Shown: positions 23,094 to 31,693, numbered from the stretch's first letter. The stretch: 34,252 nt of DNA from Planctomycetaceae bacterium (GCA_023262145.1 JALRDR010000993.1:1-34252); one strand, 5' to 3'. Made by a program: numbers and translations. The notes: a model not told the origin generated them from the sequence alone.

Positions 23094-23846
23094 CTACCAC
23101 GCCAGCCCGGCGCCAAAGGTACCACCGAAGCCGTCTCCCCGCAGATCACCCAGCACACCACCACGCAGAAAAAGATGCTCACCCAGCCACGCCACAATCT
23201 CTGTACGCCAGATCGAATCACGAAACTGATCCTTGGTTTCGATATTCAGCTGACTGCGCCAGAAGATATCCTCATGCACCACCACTTCGACACCCGGATT
23301 CGCAACCAGACGATTGTCGAGTGAACCCAGGGTAATCCCCGGAATCTGCAGTCCGGTGTAACTGACACCCAGTGCACCGAAACTGGTCCCCAGCCCCAAC
23401 TGCAGAAATGGACGCACATCCTCATTCAGATACACCCAGGTATTCAACCCGGTGCTGAAGGATCGTGCCTCATAATCGATATTGAAGCCCACAGGTGGTC
23501 CGATGGACGGGTCCGGGGCCATCTGACCGCCAGGAATACTGTAGCCCCCGTTCAACCATGACGTGTTAATAAACACATCCTGCCCGATGTACTCCGGCAG
23601 GTGTCGGTTCCATCGCGCCGGTACGTTGAAGCTGGTCAATGCACCATCGATATCTCCGGTCAGATCACCGTTGCGACCACCACTGAACCAGACATACTGA
23701 ATGTCACTATAGTGACTGCCAAGCAGGGATGCCGGATGAGTTTCATCGTCTGCATACTGGGTCCAGTCATTGTGTGTCTGAGCTGAGACAATTGCCGGAA
23801 ACAGACACAGCAGCAGGGCGATCAGGCAGCAACTCAGATTACGCAT
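23094..23846 (-). CDS. Probable outer-membrane beta-barrel protein
   Basis: 250 residues from ATG 23846, chosen because it opens a signal peptide (MRNLSCCLIALLLCLFPAIV, then SAQ). The mature protein alternates polar and hydrophobic residues over many short strands (LQLGLGTSFGALGVSYTGLQ; VEVVVHEDIFWRSQLNIETK) and ends FGGTFGAGLAW with a terminal aromatic residue, a typical outer-membrane barrel signature. An N-terminal acidic segment (YADDETHPASLLGSHYSDIQ) precedes the barrel. No specific family or substrate recognised. An upstream in-frame extension to 23963 lacks a better start. It converges on moeA across 58 bp, where no terminator was seen. Confidence 0.72.
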   Translation of the reverse strand: MRNLSCCLIALLLCLFPAIVSAQTHNDWTQYADDETHPASLLGSHYSDIQYVWFSGGRNGDLTGDIDGALTSFNVPARWNRHLPEYIGQDVFINTSWLNGGYSIPGGQMAPDPSIGPPVGFNIDYEARSFSTGLNTWVYLNEDVRPFLQLGLGTSFGALGVSYTGLQIPGITLGSLDNRLVANPGVEVVVHEDIFWRSQLNIETKDQFRDSIWRTEIVAWLGEHLFLRGGVLGDLRGDGFGGTFGAGLAW

Positions 23847-24790
23847 CGGCAGGATATCCGCAGAAGATCTTCGCTTCGGGAGGTACGCCGTACACTCCAG
23901 AACCACAACAACCGCCGTCGGCACCGTCGGAAACTCTCCGACAAACGCAGCGGCAGACCCCACCTTAGTTCTGATTCAGCCCTCACGTGAAGGTCACTGC
24001 CGGAGAATTGACCGCGCTGCCGCTGCAAACACCTCGTTGAAACGGCATGATCTGCCGGAGCCATCGAAATGCGGCGGTTTTCGAGCAGTTCTGGCCGAAA
24101 TAACACACTCCACAAGCCGGCCACCGGGCAGCCACAAGACTCGTCTGACAGGAATCGAACTCACCTGACTCTTTGTGAAATGAGATCCTCAGCGCTTTCC
24201 CCAGGGTCTCGCTGGTGAATGCTTCTGACTCAGCACACTTGTCCCCGACATCGCCAGCTGTGAATACGGCAGGCTGCACTTCAGCCCGGATTAGCCTGCC
24301 AGAACAGCGCCACGTCTGCTCCAGACTGCCGCCCCCTCCAAGACTGCCGCCCGCTCCAAGACTGCCGCCCGCGGCCAATTTTTCAGGATCGCTCTGAAAT
24401 TACGCCCTGCGCATCGATTGCATGACTGCAGACACCGGCATCCACCCGGACTGGCTGCGGAGATTCTTCAGCTTCATGGTTTTTTCATCCAGGCACCGCA
24501 ACGCGGACGCAGCTCGTGGCAACACCACGATGATGAATCACGTTCACGCATCGAGCCAGGGGAACTGATCGCAGCCACAGAATCACCGCACCTGCACCCT
24601 GCCCTGCCACAGGAGATCTCTCGCACAAATCTGCTCGCACGAAAACGCCTGTCAGAATGCACAGCAGAATCCGGGCAAAACTGGCAGCCTCAGCTGATTC
24701 GCAGTCTCACTGACGGAATGTACGCCTCTGCTGGTGCCAGCAGACAGACTCGCTCTCAGAGATCCCGTGCGTCAGGAGCAATCTCCGGAC
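23847..24790. other. 944-bp region without a supported gene
   Basis: Between the start of the barrel protein (minus) and the end of the methyltransferase (minus). Frames here (for example 23983-24378 minus and 24418-24831 plus) have no domain, signal peptide or ribosome site and unusual Arg/His/Ser-rich composition, so they are judged non-coding. An 18-bp tandem repeat lies at 24323-24376. A decayed gene or long regulatory spacer is possible. Confidence 0.45.
24323..24376. repeat. Three 18-bp tandem repeats
   Basis: Units 24323-24340, 24341-24358 and 24359-24376 share the core AGACTGCCGCCC; the first two differ at one base (CCCTCCA versus CGCTCCA) and the third diverges at its end (GCGGCC). 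Short GC-rich tandem array in non-coding DNA with no assigned function. Confidence 0.85.
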
Positions 24791-25750
24791 TCAGGCCTTG
24801 CGGCAGACAACGGTCTGCATCGCCAGATTGAGTGATCGCTCAAACAGCATGATCGGACTCAGCAATAATTGACCGAGCGCATACGGGTAGATCGCTCGGC
24901 GGAGATTAAGTCCTTTGCCACCCTTGAGCAGAAAGGCTGTTCCTGCAAACAGGTAGAAATAAGCGGGAAAAGCTCCCCATGGCAGATGCTCCACAAGCTC
25001 CAGGTCCGTTCTTTCCATCAGCTGGAGCAGATGTCTGCGGGAATACATGACAGTGTGCTGCGGTGCCTGCACCCCCGGCCATCTTTTGCCGAACAACCGA
25101 TAGGAAACACAGTCCAGACGCGGTACTTCAATCACCAGGTGACCGCCCGGTTTCAGCAGTCGCTCAGCGGTCTGAATACTCCGGACAGGATCATAATCGT
25201 GCTCAAGAAAATGCCACATCGTGATCAGATCAAAGCCGCCCTCCGGAAGATTCTGCTCATAGAACAAGCCGTTATGCAGCGTGACACCTTCGTAGAACGG
25301 CAGATGCGACAGATCCTTGAAGTCAACGCCTGCTGCCTGGACTCCGTACTTCTTCCGCAGATGCTGCAGGAACGAACCTGATCCGCTGCCGACGTCCAGT
25401 ACTGAGCACTGCTGATCCAGCTGCAGATAACGGGAAACGAGCGCGTCCTTCTGACGGTCATGCTTCTGCATTCCACTTTCATAAAACCTCGTCAGCAGGC
25501 CCCAGTTGTTCTCCTTTCGATGCGCGATGTACTCATCGTCGTACCATGCCCCGATGTGTTCGATCTTCAGTCGTGGATTCTGATATGCCAGCCCGCAACG
25601 ATTACAGGTGACGAACCGGAAATCACCAGGCTTCCCGGTGAGATCATCCTGTCCGAAGAGCAGTTCTGCGGAATCATCTGCTCCACAGTTGTAGCAGTTC
25701 ACCGACTCAAACTGGTCCACTGATGGTGCTGCCTGCATCTGTTTACCCAT
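24791..25750 (-). CDS. SAM-dependent methyltransferase with N-terminal Cys4 zinc-ribbon-like motif
   Basis: 319 residues from ATG 25750. N-terminal Cys pairs CYNCG (19-23) and CNRCG (49-53) form a likely zinc site. The Rossmann methyltransferase follows: SVLDVGSGSGSFLQHL (116-131, SAM loop), GVDFKD (141-146), FDLITMWHFLEHDYDPVRSI (173-192) and LKPGGHLVIEVPRLDC (about 199-214). HFLEH matches the class that includes small-molecule and glycolipid methyltransferases. A hydrophobic stretch near the C-terminus (YFYLFAGTAFLLKGG and ALGQLLLSPIMLF) suggests membrane association. Alternative starts are ATG 25792, only 2 nt after the UbiA-like stop, and GTG 25810; none has a strong ribosome site. Last gene of the five-gene lipid run; its substrate is probably that pathway's product or precursor (inference). 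Confidence 0.85.
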   Translation of the reverse strand: MGKQMQAAPSVDQFESVNCYNCGADDSAELLFGQDDLTGKPGDFRFVTCNRCGLAYQNPRLKIEHIGAWYDDEYIAHRKENNWGLLTRFYESGMQKHDRQKDALVSRYLQLDQQCSVLDVGSGSGSFLQHLRKKYGVQAAGVDFKDLSHLPFYEGVTLHNGLFYEQNLPEGGFDLITMWHFLEHDYDPVRSIQTAERLLKPGGHLVIEVPRLDCVSYRLFGKRWPGVQAPQHTVMYSRRHLLQLMERTDLELVEHLPWGAFPAYFYLFAGTAFLLKGGKGLNLRRAIYPYALGQLLLSPIMLFERSLNLAMQTVVCRKA

Positions 25751-25761
25751 CGTTAAACCGC

Positions 25762-25787
25762 AAAAAAATGACACCCGGATGCCCGGG
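25762..25787 (-). terminator. Weak attenuator/terminator-like hairpin between UbiA-like and methyltransferase genes
   Basis: On the minus strand a 5-bp GC stem (CCCGG/CCGGG, loop GCAT) is followed after 5 nt by T7 (A-run at 25762-25768 on the plus strand). The stem is short and the T-run displaced, so it may only reduce read-through into the methyltransferase gene. Confidence 0.28.
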
Positions 25788-25794
25788 GACATGC

Positions 25795-26427
25795 TTATTC
25801 CATGATCCACATGAACAGAATGCTGCCTCCCAGCAGCACGCCCTCTGCCACGGCGATCTTCCGTCCGGTCGACTGCGATCGCAACTGAGACTCACTTCCC
25901 AGTTCCCAGAGACACACCATCAGGTAAACGCACAGTGCAGCTGCAGTCATTTGCAGTCCTGTCAAACCGCGACCAAGCGCAACCGTGAGCAGAATAAACG
26001 GATACTTCAGCAGCAGCAGATGATACGACACGAACGGATTCGAGCATCGTTTTCGAATCCGATACCACAGTGCCAGTAATCCACAGAGCCCACTGAGCAG
26101 TATCCCGGACGTCCAGCCGAAAGACAATCCGGCACCCGCCACGATCACTATCAGGCCTGATGCCAGAACCACGGTCAGGGCTCGATGGTATTTCGTGTCG
26201 GAAAGTCCGTGTCCAGGCCTGTGAAGGCGATCAAGTTCCGCATCCTGCAGGTCATCCCAGAGTCTGAACAGGGCGACAAAACCAGACAGGAAGAACCAGT
26301 CCTCCGCTGCATTCCATGGAGAATCGTCTGTTGCCCACAGCCGGATGGATCCCCACAGAAGCAGCACCAGAAGCATGATCCGCGGCACCAGAATTCGTGT
26401 CTCCAGCCAGCGGCAGAAATCAATCAT
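25795..26427 (-). CDS. UbiA-like membrane prenyltransferase
   Basis: 210 residues, strongly hydrophobic, 6-7 likely membrane helices. ATG 26427 is preferred because it overlaps the upstream gene's stop by 8 bp (ATGATTGA), a coupling arrangement; longer in-frame starts lie inside the upstream gene. The first Asp-rich prenyl-diphosphate motif of the UbiA family is recognisable as FRLWDDLQDAELDRLHRPGH (about 54-73), matching the NDxxDxxxD-then-RP pattern. The second Asp motif (DxxxD) of standard members is not evident (ELGSESQLRSQ lies in the expected region), and the protein is about 70 residues shorter than most members. Relatives attach prenyl groups to quinone, haem, chlorophyll or archaeal glycerol lipid acceptors; with CarS-like and acyltransferase neighbours a lipid acceptor is plausible. 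Activity without the second motif is uncertain. Confidence 0.7.
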   Translation of the reverse strand: MIDFCRWLETRILVPRIMLLVLLLWGSIRLWATDDSPWNAAEDWFFLSGFVALFRLWDDLQDAELDRLHRPGHGLSDTKYHRALTVVLASGLIVIVAGAGLSFGWTSGILLSGLCGLLALWYRIRKRCSNPFVSYHLLLLKYPFILLTVALGRGLTGLQMTAAALCVYLMVCLWELGSESQLRSQSTGRKIAVAEGVLLGGSILFMWIME

Positions 26428-29071
26428 CGCAGATTCGGACAATTCCGAGGTCTCCATCAACAAGGACGTGATCACCCGTGGCAAACCGCTTTGTCGCATC
26501 GGCAAGCCCGACTACAGAGGGTATGCCAAACTCCCGCGCGAGGATTGCGCCGTGCGAGAGCATTCCTCCGCGCTCCATCACCAGCCCTCGAACAAGGAAC
26601 AGGACCGGTCCCCAGCCAGGATCTGTCTGGCAGGTAATCAGAATGTCTCCCTCCCGAACCTCCGCAAACTGGTCCGGGCTGTCAAGCACAACGGCCCGGC
26701 CACGAACTCTTCCTCCGCAGACTCCGATTCCACCATCGGCCACTCCGGGGGCATGCCCCACCTCGTCATTCTCCCGGGAATTCCAGTATTCACCAATCCG
26801 TAGCCGAATCCGATCGGGCGGCCTGACTGCTTCCAGACTTCTGATCTCCTCAGCTCGCTGTCTGGCGATCCCTGCAACCGTTCCGGGCAGCATGCAGTCG
26901 CCGCGCAACAGCTGCTGGACCTCATCCCATGTCAGAAAGAGTGTCGAACTCGGTTCTTCAAGTATCTGCCGCTGCACGAGTCGTTCCCCGACCTGCAGGG
27001 CCAGCCGCCGCAGTCGCCGGTAAAGCAGAGCCTGCTTCAGCCGCGCACGCTCGCGAAGCATCACACTCCGCTGAGTCCATTTCAGAAGCCTGTTCGCTAC
27101 GCTGGAAACTCGCAGCAAGGGAAACCAGCGAACCATGGATTTTCTCTTTAATTCGCCCATCAGCTGACGCGTCTCTTCTTCCCGCTGCAGCGATCGTTCC
27201 ATCGCTCCGTCATGTGGCGCTGTTCCCTCACGCGAAGCATACGAAGCGATGATCGGGATCAGCATTTCCGGCTGCTCCTGATAACACGGACGACTCAGCA
27301 TCAGTTCTCCTGAACAGCGGAAACCCCATTCATCGATGAAACGGTTCAGCTCGTCTCGCACGGCGCTGAACCGCTCATCAGACTGAATTCGGTCCCAGCT
27401 TTCCTTTGCTGAACAATTCTCCAGCAGGCTGGTGAGTTCCGGGGATTGCCTGATCGATCGCGAAAGTTGCCAGAGTTTTTCCGCTGGCAGGCCACTGACG
27501 ATCCCTGTCAATCCACTCAGCAGCCGATTCACAAGCGCGCCGTCGTTGCCATCCACCCGGGCGTAACGACGAAGCAGTGATGATGTCAGTTGATAGCTGA
27601 TCATGCTCGCTGCATCCGCCAGTGACGCTGAAGTCCAGTTGCTGCGGATCGAGCGAAACTCTTCCCAGCACTCCCGCAGGTCCTGATCGCTGAGCTCACT
27701 CAATCGCTTTGGACTGGTCCGTTCCGCGAATGCATCGATTCTCGCTTCGAATTCCTGCACCCCCTGCTCCACTCCACGCAAACACCATACGGCGTGCCAC
27801 GCAATTCGTGTAAGTTCAAGCAGTTCGACGAGTCGATTTGAGGACAGGGTCTGCCAGCTTGCAAATTCCCGATTCCTCCGTGTCGACTCAGCCCCGACAA
27901 ACAGATTGAACGATGATGCAAGGAATTCTCCGAGTGGGGCGGCACGAAGAACGGCATGAATGTTGGTCAGGTTGTAATACAGTCGACCAGCCTGTGTCCC
28001 AACGATCTGTCGCAGGCAGGAATCCATCGCAGCGATTCGCCGACCACTGATTCCAAAAGCCACAGCGAGATTGCGGAAGTAGTGGTAGTAACCACACGAA
28101 GCTACTGAATAGAGCAATGGACAGATCGGCCCCGGATAATTCTCATTGACATTGGCGTTTGACCAGAGAACCGTAGCCACACCCGACTTCGTTGCGGTAA
28201 TCGGACGACTCTGCACAAGACAGAGCTGCAGCTTCCTGTCCAGGCACCATTCAATGTCCTGAGGCCCGCCAAATAACCTCTCGATGGACCGCCCAACTTC
28301 CACTGTTCGCTTCAGAAACTCCCGCGAAACCTCACCGCTCACCGCACTCTCGGACTGGCTGAGGACTTCTCCGGTATTCCAGTCCAGACAGACACGCTGT
28401 GGCACAATGGCCCCCGAAACCAGTCGCTCAGCAGTTCCCGAACAGTATTCAAGAAGCATCTCTTCGCTGACGTCATCCGCCGGATTCTGTGTAAATAACA
28501 CCCCCGAAACCACAGCGTCCACCTGCTCCTGGATGATCACGCCCATGGTTGTCAGTCTTACCGATCGCGCGTTCTGGTAGCACAGGGAACGATGAGACCA
28601 GCAGGATGCCCAGCAGCGTCGAACTGCCAGCAATACGTCGTCCGAACTATGGCAATCCAGAAAACTGTCCATCAGCCCCGCGAATGCTGCATGCTCCGAA
28701 TCCTCTCCGCGAGCAGAACTTCGAACCACCACCGGGCCGGCTGCCAGCAACGGCTCGAAACTCTCCGACAGACACCGCCGCTCAGCGTCCGAAAAATTCA
28801 GGCCAACGAACAACTCCTCGATCTGCCGTGCCGCCGCTTCGGAGTCACCCCGGTCAGTACCGGCTGCCGACTCAAGAATCCGGTCGATCTGCTGCCGCAC
28901 CCCGGTCCGCTCCAGAACGTCGTCCAGAAAACAACAAGGCACGACAACAGCCCCTGGTACCTGCAACCCGTGACGCAGCATTTCCGCCAGTCGATATGCC
29001 TTGGCGCCGGCTGTCTCTGCATTGGGGATCGCGGCGGCGGGAAGCAGAGTTGTGAGCGTTGCAACCGTCAT
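26420..29071 (-). CDS. PEP synthase / rifampin-phosphotransferase-type dikinase
   Basis: 883 residues from ATG 29071 (GGAT about 10 nt upstream; GTG 29110 is the open-frame alternative). Domain 1 (about 1-292) is the PPDK-type ATP-binding domain: VVVRSSARGEDSEHAAFAGL (114-133), SGVLFTQNPADD (189-200), GGPQDIEWCLDRKLQL and VQSRPIT (286-292). A long helical middle (about 300-790) carries SNANVNENYPGPICPLLYSV and YYNLTNIHAVLRAAPLGEF. Domain 3 is the swivelling His domain: ERGGMLSHGAILAREFGIPS, phospho-carrier His about 840. The order ATP-grasp, substrate domain, His domain, without the PEP/pyruvate TIM-barrel, is that of rifampin phosphotransferase, and the HG after the Ser also fits it better than the HA of PEP synthase. 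It probably moves the ATP beta-phosphate to an alcohol, here perhaps a lipid precursor; the acceptor is unknown. Confidence 0.82.
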   Translation of the reverse strand: MTVATLTTLLPAAAIPNAETAGAKAYRLAEMLRHGLQVPGAVVVPCCFLDDVLERTGVRQQIDRILESAAGTDRGDSEAAARQIEELFVGLNFSDAERRCLSESFEPLLAAGPVVVRSSARGEDSEHAAFAGLMDSFLDCHSSDDVLLAVRRCWASCWSHRSLCYQNARSVRLTTMGVIIQEQVDAVVSGVLFTQNPADDVSEEMLLEYCSGTAERLVSGAIVPQRVCLDWNTGEVLSQSESAVSGEVSREFLKRTVEVGRSIERLFGGPQDIEWCLDRKLQLCLVQSRPITATKSGVATVLWSNANVNENYPGPICPLLYSVASCGYYHYFRNLAVAFGISGRRIAAMDSCLRQIVGTQAGRLYYNLTNIHAVLRAAPLGEFLASSFNLFVGAESTRRNREFASWQTLSSNRLVELLELTRIAWHAVWCLRGVEQGVQEFEARIDAFAERTSPKRLSELSDQDLRECWEEFRSIRSNWTSASLADAASMISYQLTSSLLRRYARVDGNDGALVNRLLSGLTGIVSGLPAEKLWQLSRSIRQSPELTSLLENCSAKESWDRIQSDERFSAVRDELNRFIDEWGFRCSGELMLSRPCYQEQPEMLIPIIASYASREGTAPHDGAMERSLQREEETRQLMGELKRKSMVRWFPLLRVSSVANRLLKWTQRSVMLRERARLKQALLYRRLRRLALQVGERLVQRQILEEPSSTLFLTWDEVQQLLRGDCMLPGTVAGIARQRAEEIRSLEAVRPPDRIRLRIGEYWNSRENDEVGHAPGVADGGIGVCGGRVRGRAVVLDSPDQFAEVREGDILITCQTDPGWGPVLFLVRGLVMERGGMLSHGAILAREFGIPSVVGLADATKRFATGDHVLVDGDLGIVRICDD

Positions 29072-29116
29072 TCGATTTTCATCCAGACAACACACCGGCA
29101 GATTCCACACGCCGAC

Positions 29117-29695
29117 TCAGGCAAACCGATTTCTTAACCTGAGTCGCCAGAGCACAACATTGACCGCAAGATGCAGAATTCCACCAATAAGTATGAGCAA
29201 TAAGCAGACGGTCACAGGAAGACTGATCACCAGGGAAACTGCAGCCAGTCCTCCGATGGTCGAATCAACCTGGTCGACAAGAAAAAAAAACAGCTTCGAA
29301 AACCGGTTTGCAGCAGCAGCACCCGCGGGAATATCAAGCTGCCTCTTGATCAGCGAATTCGGCAGCTCACCAGCCATAAATCCCAGTCCACCAAGACAGC
29401 CAATGAGGAAATACTCCCCCGAACTCAACGGCCATGGCGCCGCATCAACCACATCCCAGACCAGTGACATCAACAGACAACTGCAGCCCGACGCCGGAAT
29501 CATCACCACGAAACCACGCCACGTCTTGTTGTCGCCAAACAGACGCCGACCCCGCAGACAAATGCCTGCATCAATCGGAATGGCCCACGCTCGAGCCGTT
29601 CGACTGTGCAACCAGATCGTCTGCACAAGTCCACCCAGCAGAAATGTCAGCGCCAGAAACATCGTGGCTGACAACGTACTCTCACACAGATCCAA
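29117..29695 (-). CDS. CarS-like (CDP-archaeol synthase family) membrane cytidylyltransferase
   Basis: 192 residues; TTG 29695 is chosen because GGAG lies exactly 7 nt upstream, just after the stop of the preceding gene. ATG 29662 is the alternative. About five membrane helices. Family motifs: IPIDAGICLRGRRLFGDNKT followed by WRGF (about 39-63), the signature PIDxG...G(R)RxxGxxKTWRGF of CarS/DUF46; MAGELPNSLIKRQLDIPAG, corresponding to the GDxxxSxIKRR region; and FLVDQVDSTIGG, matching the LDQxDF site. CarS transfers CMP from CTP to 2,3-di-O-geranylgeranylglyceryl phosphate in archaea and is homologous to bacterial CdsA. In this bacterium the substrate might be an acylated, alkylated or prenylated glycerol phosphate. 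Flanked by an acyltransferase-desaturase and a UbiA-like gene. Confidence 0.8.
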   Translation of the reverse strand: MDLCESTLSATMFLALTFLLGGLVQTIWLHSRTARAWAIPIDAGICLRGRRLFGDNKTWRGFVVMIPASGCSCLLMSLVWDVVDAAPWPLSSGEYFLIGCLGGLGFMAGELPNSLIKRQLDIPAGAAAANRFSKLFFFLVDQVDSTIGGLAAVSLVISLPVTVCLLLILIGGILHLAVNVVLWRLRLRNRFA

Positions 29696-29714
29696 CCCAC
29701 ATCTCCAGTTCAGT

Positions 29715-31520
29715 TCAGAAATCGAAACCAGTCTGAGAACGGTTCTGAAACAGGAGTATCTCTGCTCGCGTTCGCTTTGCTGACCAGACCCACTTCCACC
29801 ACGGAATACAGTTGGGCAGCTCACGATGGTTCAACTGATGCAGATAATATCCCGGCACCCGCGGAAACTGATGATGCAGGCCATGAGCATCAAAGTTGAG
29901 CAAGAACAGGCGCGCAAACCAGCCCGGGAAGATCAGGGATCGTGTGAAAACAACCTGCTCACGCGGCAGAAATGCCCGCGCGTCTTCTCCCGCCGCAACC
30001 TTCATCGGGATGTGAGTATGCTGACTCAGAATCAACAGGTCCTGCATCACAAGCGTTAAGTAAATCGCCGGAAAAATCGCCCACAGCACAGTCTCCCAGC
30101 CCACCACGACAATCACCGTCAGGTACAGCAACGCATAAATCGCTATATTCCACATCAGGAGCCGACGGTCCTGATCCCGTGGAAACAGCCGCCACAGCCG
30201 TACCGGATTCCAGTAGTTCCCAATCCTGTACATCGTGGCAAAAAATGGAATCCACAACAGCCAGCAAAGATTCAACACCGCCTTCTCATACCAGGCAAGC
30301 TGACGTGGGACGAGCGATTCTGTCGTCATATCCAGATCCTGCCATCCGGTCCAGTAATGGTGCCTGGCGTGCACAATCCGCCAGCAGTCACCGGGGATCA
30401 GAGCAAAGAAGCCGGCAATCCAGGCTGCTGTACGATTCAGTCGTCGAGTTCTCAGCAGAGTCTTGTGCCCCGACTCATGCAGGATCGCGAGCCATTGCAG
30501 AAGATGCAGCGACAGCAGCAATTGTCCGCACAGCCAGTACTGCCATTCGTCACGCAGTGAAAGCATCACCGCCAGTGCGGTGCCCGCCAACGCAAACAAC
30601 AGATAAAAACTTCCCCATAAGTTCGACGGTGTTGTGGAAACACCAGGCTCCGAGGACTTTTCTTCTGCGGAGTGCACATCTTCCCGGTCGCCGTACCCAG
30701 ACAACTGCGACCTGTCGCTGAGGACAGGCTGCGCGCCGGACCGTTCCACAACACACTGCTGGACGGCATCCGATTCCGCTTCCGCCGCATCGAGATGCTG
30801 CCGAAAAACAGATTCCAGCCGAGCCATGAAAACGCGTGATTTCTCCTCAGGATCCCGCCGAACCAATGGCAGAATCTTCAACCCGATCAATCCCGGGCGA
30901 ACCAGTCGCAGACTTTGCTGACGTGGCAGGATCTGTCTGGCACCGGAAATAACAATCGGCTGCACGTCCGAACCAGTCTGTCCCGCAAGCACCGCAGTTC
31001 CACGATGAAACGCCTGCAGTGAATCGGAACGTGTTCCCTCCGGAAATATCACCAGCCATTTGCCCGACCGAAGAACTTCCCGGCACTGCCGAAGGCAATC
31101 GGCTGGCTGCGCAGGATCAACCGCAACCCCTCCAATGCGTCGCAGCACATGGCGAACACCGAAGTAACCGAAGTACTTGGGATTTGCGGCAAATACAATC
31201 GGGATCTCAAGCGCGTACAGCAGGGCCAGCTGGTCAAACCATGAGGCATGATTGGCCACAATTACGGAGACTGAATCTCGATTCAGATTCTCAAGCCCCT
31301 GCAATTGAACCTCAATTCCGAAGGTCCGAAATGAGATTCTTAATGCCCGACGAATTAATCCTCGAAAAGCTGCTTCAGACTTGTCACGTTTCAGAACCGG
31401 CAACAGGAACAGGAAGTAGCAGAACAAAACGTGGTAAACGATAAATCCCCACAGACCCGACAGTCTGCTGCGATCAGCGTCACTGCTACGCGACAGCATT
31501 GCGTTCAGATCATTCCGCAT
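29715..31520 (-). CDS. PlsC-type acyltransferase fused to a membrane fatty-acid desaturase
   Basis: 601 residues. N-terminal lysophosphatidate-type acyltransferase (about 30-240): anchor WGFIVYHVLFCYFLFLLPVL, catalytic NHASWFD (90-96, HX4D), and FPEGTRS (159-165). A hydrophilic linker (about 240-300) leads to a membrane desaturase: His boxes HESGH (348-352), HARHH (384-388) and HGLHH (546-550), plus QHTHIP between the helices; several membrane helices surround them. All catalytic boxes are intact in both halves, so both activities are expected. ATG 31520 (AGGA 5 nt upstream) is chosen over TTG 31565. As first gene of the five-gene unit it probably supplies an acylated, desaturated phospholipid intermediate in the inner membrane. 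Desaturation of the acyl chain after transfer is an inference. Confidence 0.9.
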   Translation of the reverse strand: MRNDLNAMLSRSSDADRSRLSGLWGFIVYHVLFCYFLFLLPVLKRDKSEAAFRGLIRRALRISFRTFGIEVQLQGLENLNRDSVSVIVANHASWFDQLALLYALEIPIVFAANPKYFGYFGVRHVLRRIGGVAVDPAQPADCLRQCREVLRSGKWLVIFPEGTRSDSLQAFHRGTAVLAGQTGSDVQPIVISGARQILPRQQSLRLVRPGLIGLKILPLVRRDPEEKSRVFMARLESVFRQHLDAAEAESDAVQQCVVERSGAQPVLSDRSQLSGYGDREDVHSAEEKSSEPGVSTTPSNLWGSFYLLFALAGTALAVMLSLRDEWQYWLCGQLLLSLHLLQWLAILHESGHKTLLRTRRLNRTAAWIAGFFALIPGDCWRIVHARHHYWTGWQDLDMTTESLVPRQLAWYEKAVLNLCWLLWIPFFATMYRIGNYWNPVRLWRLFPRDQDRRLLMWNIAIYALLYLTVIVVVGWETVLWAIFPAIYLTLVMQDLLILSQHTHIPMKVAAGEDARAFLPREQVVFTRSLIFPGWFARLFLLNFDAHGLHHQFPRVPGYYLHQLNHRELPNCIPWWKWVWSAKRTRAEILLFQNRSQTGFDF

Positions 31521-31693
31521 ATCAGTCCTGAAGTCCCCTGACGGACGATCGGCTTCATCGGACAAAGACTGTGCATCAGCACCTTCTCAGAGCGATTCGT
31601 GACTACCATCACTGTCTTTGCTCGTTCGCATGCGATTTTCACGCCAGTTGCAGCCCATGCTGCCCGACCAGAGCACTGGAGAACTCTGTGACA

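Noticed and set aside
24418-24831. 137-residue plus-strand frame in the 944-bp gap
   Set aside because: Overlaps the end of the methyltransferase gene on the other strand and has no domain, start signal or codon bias.
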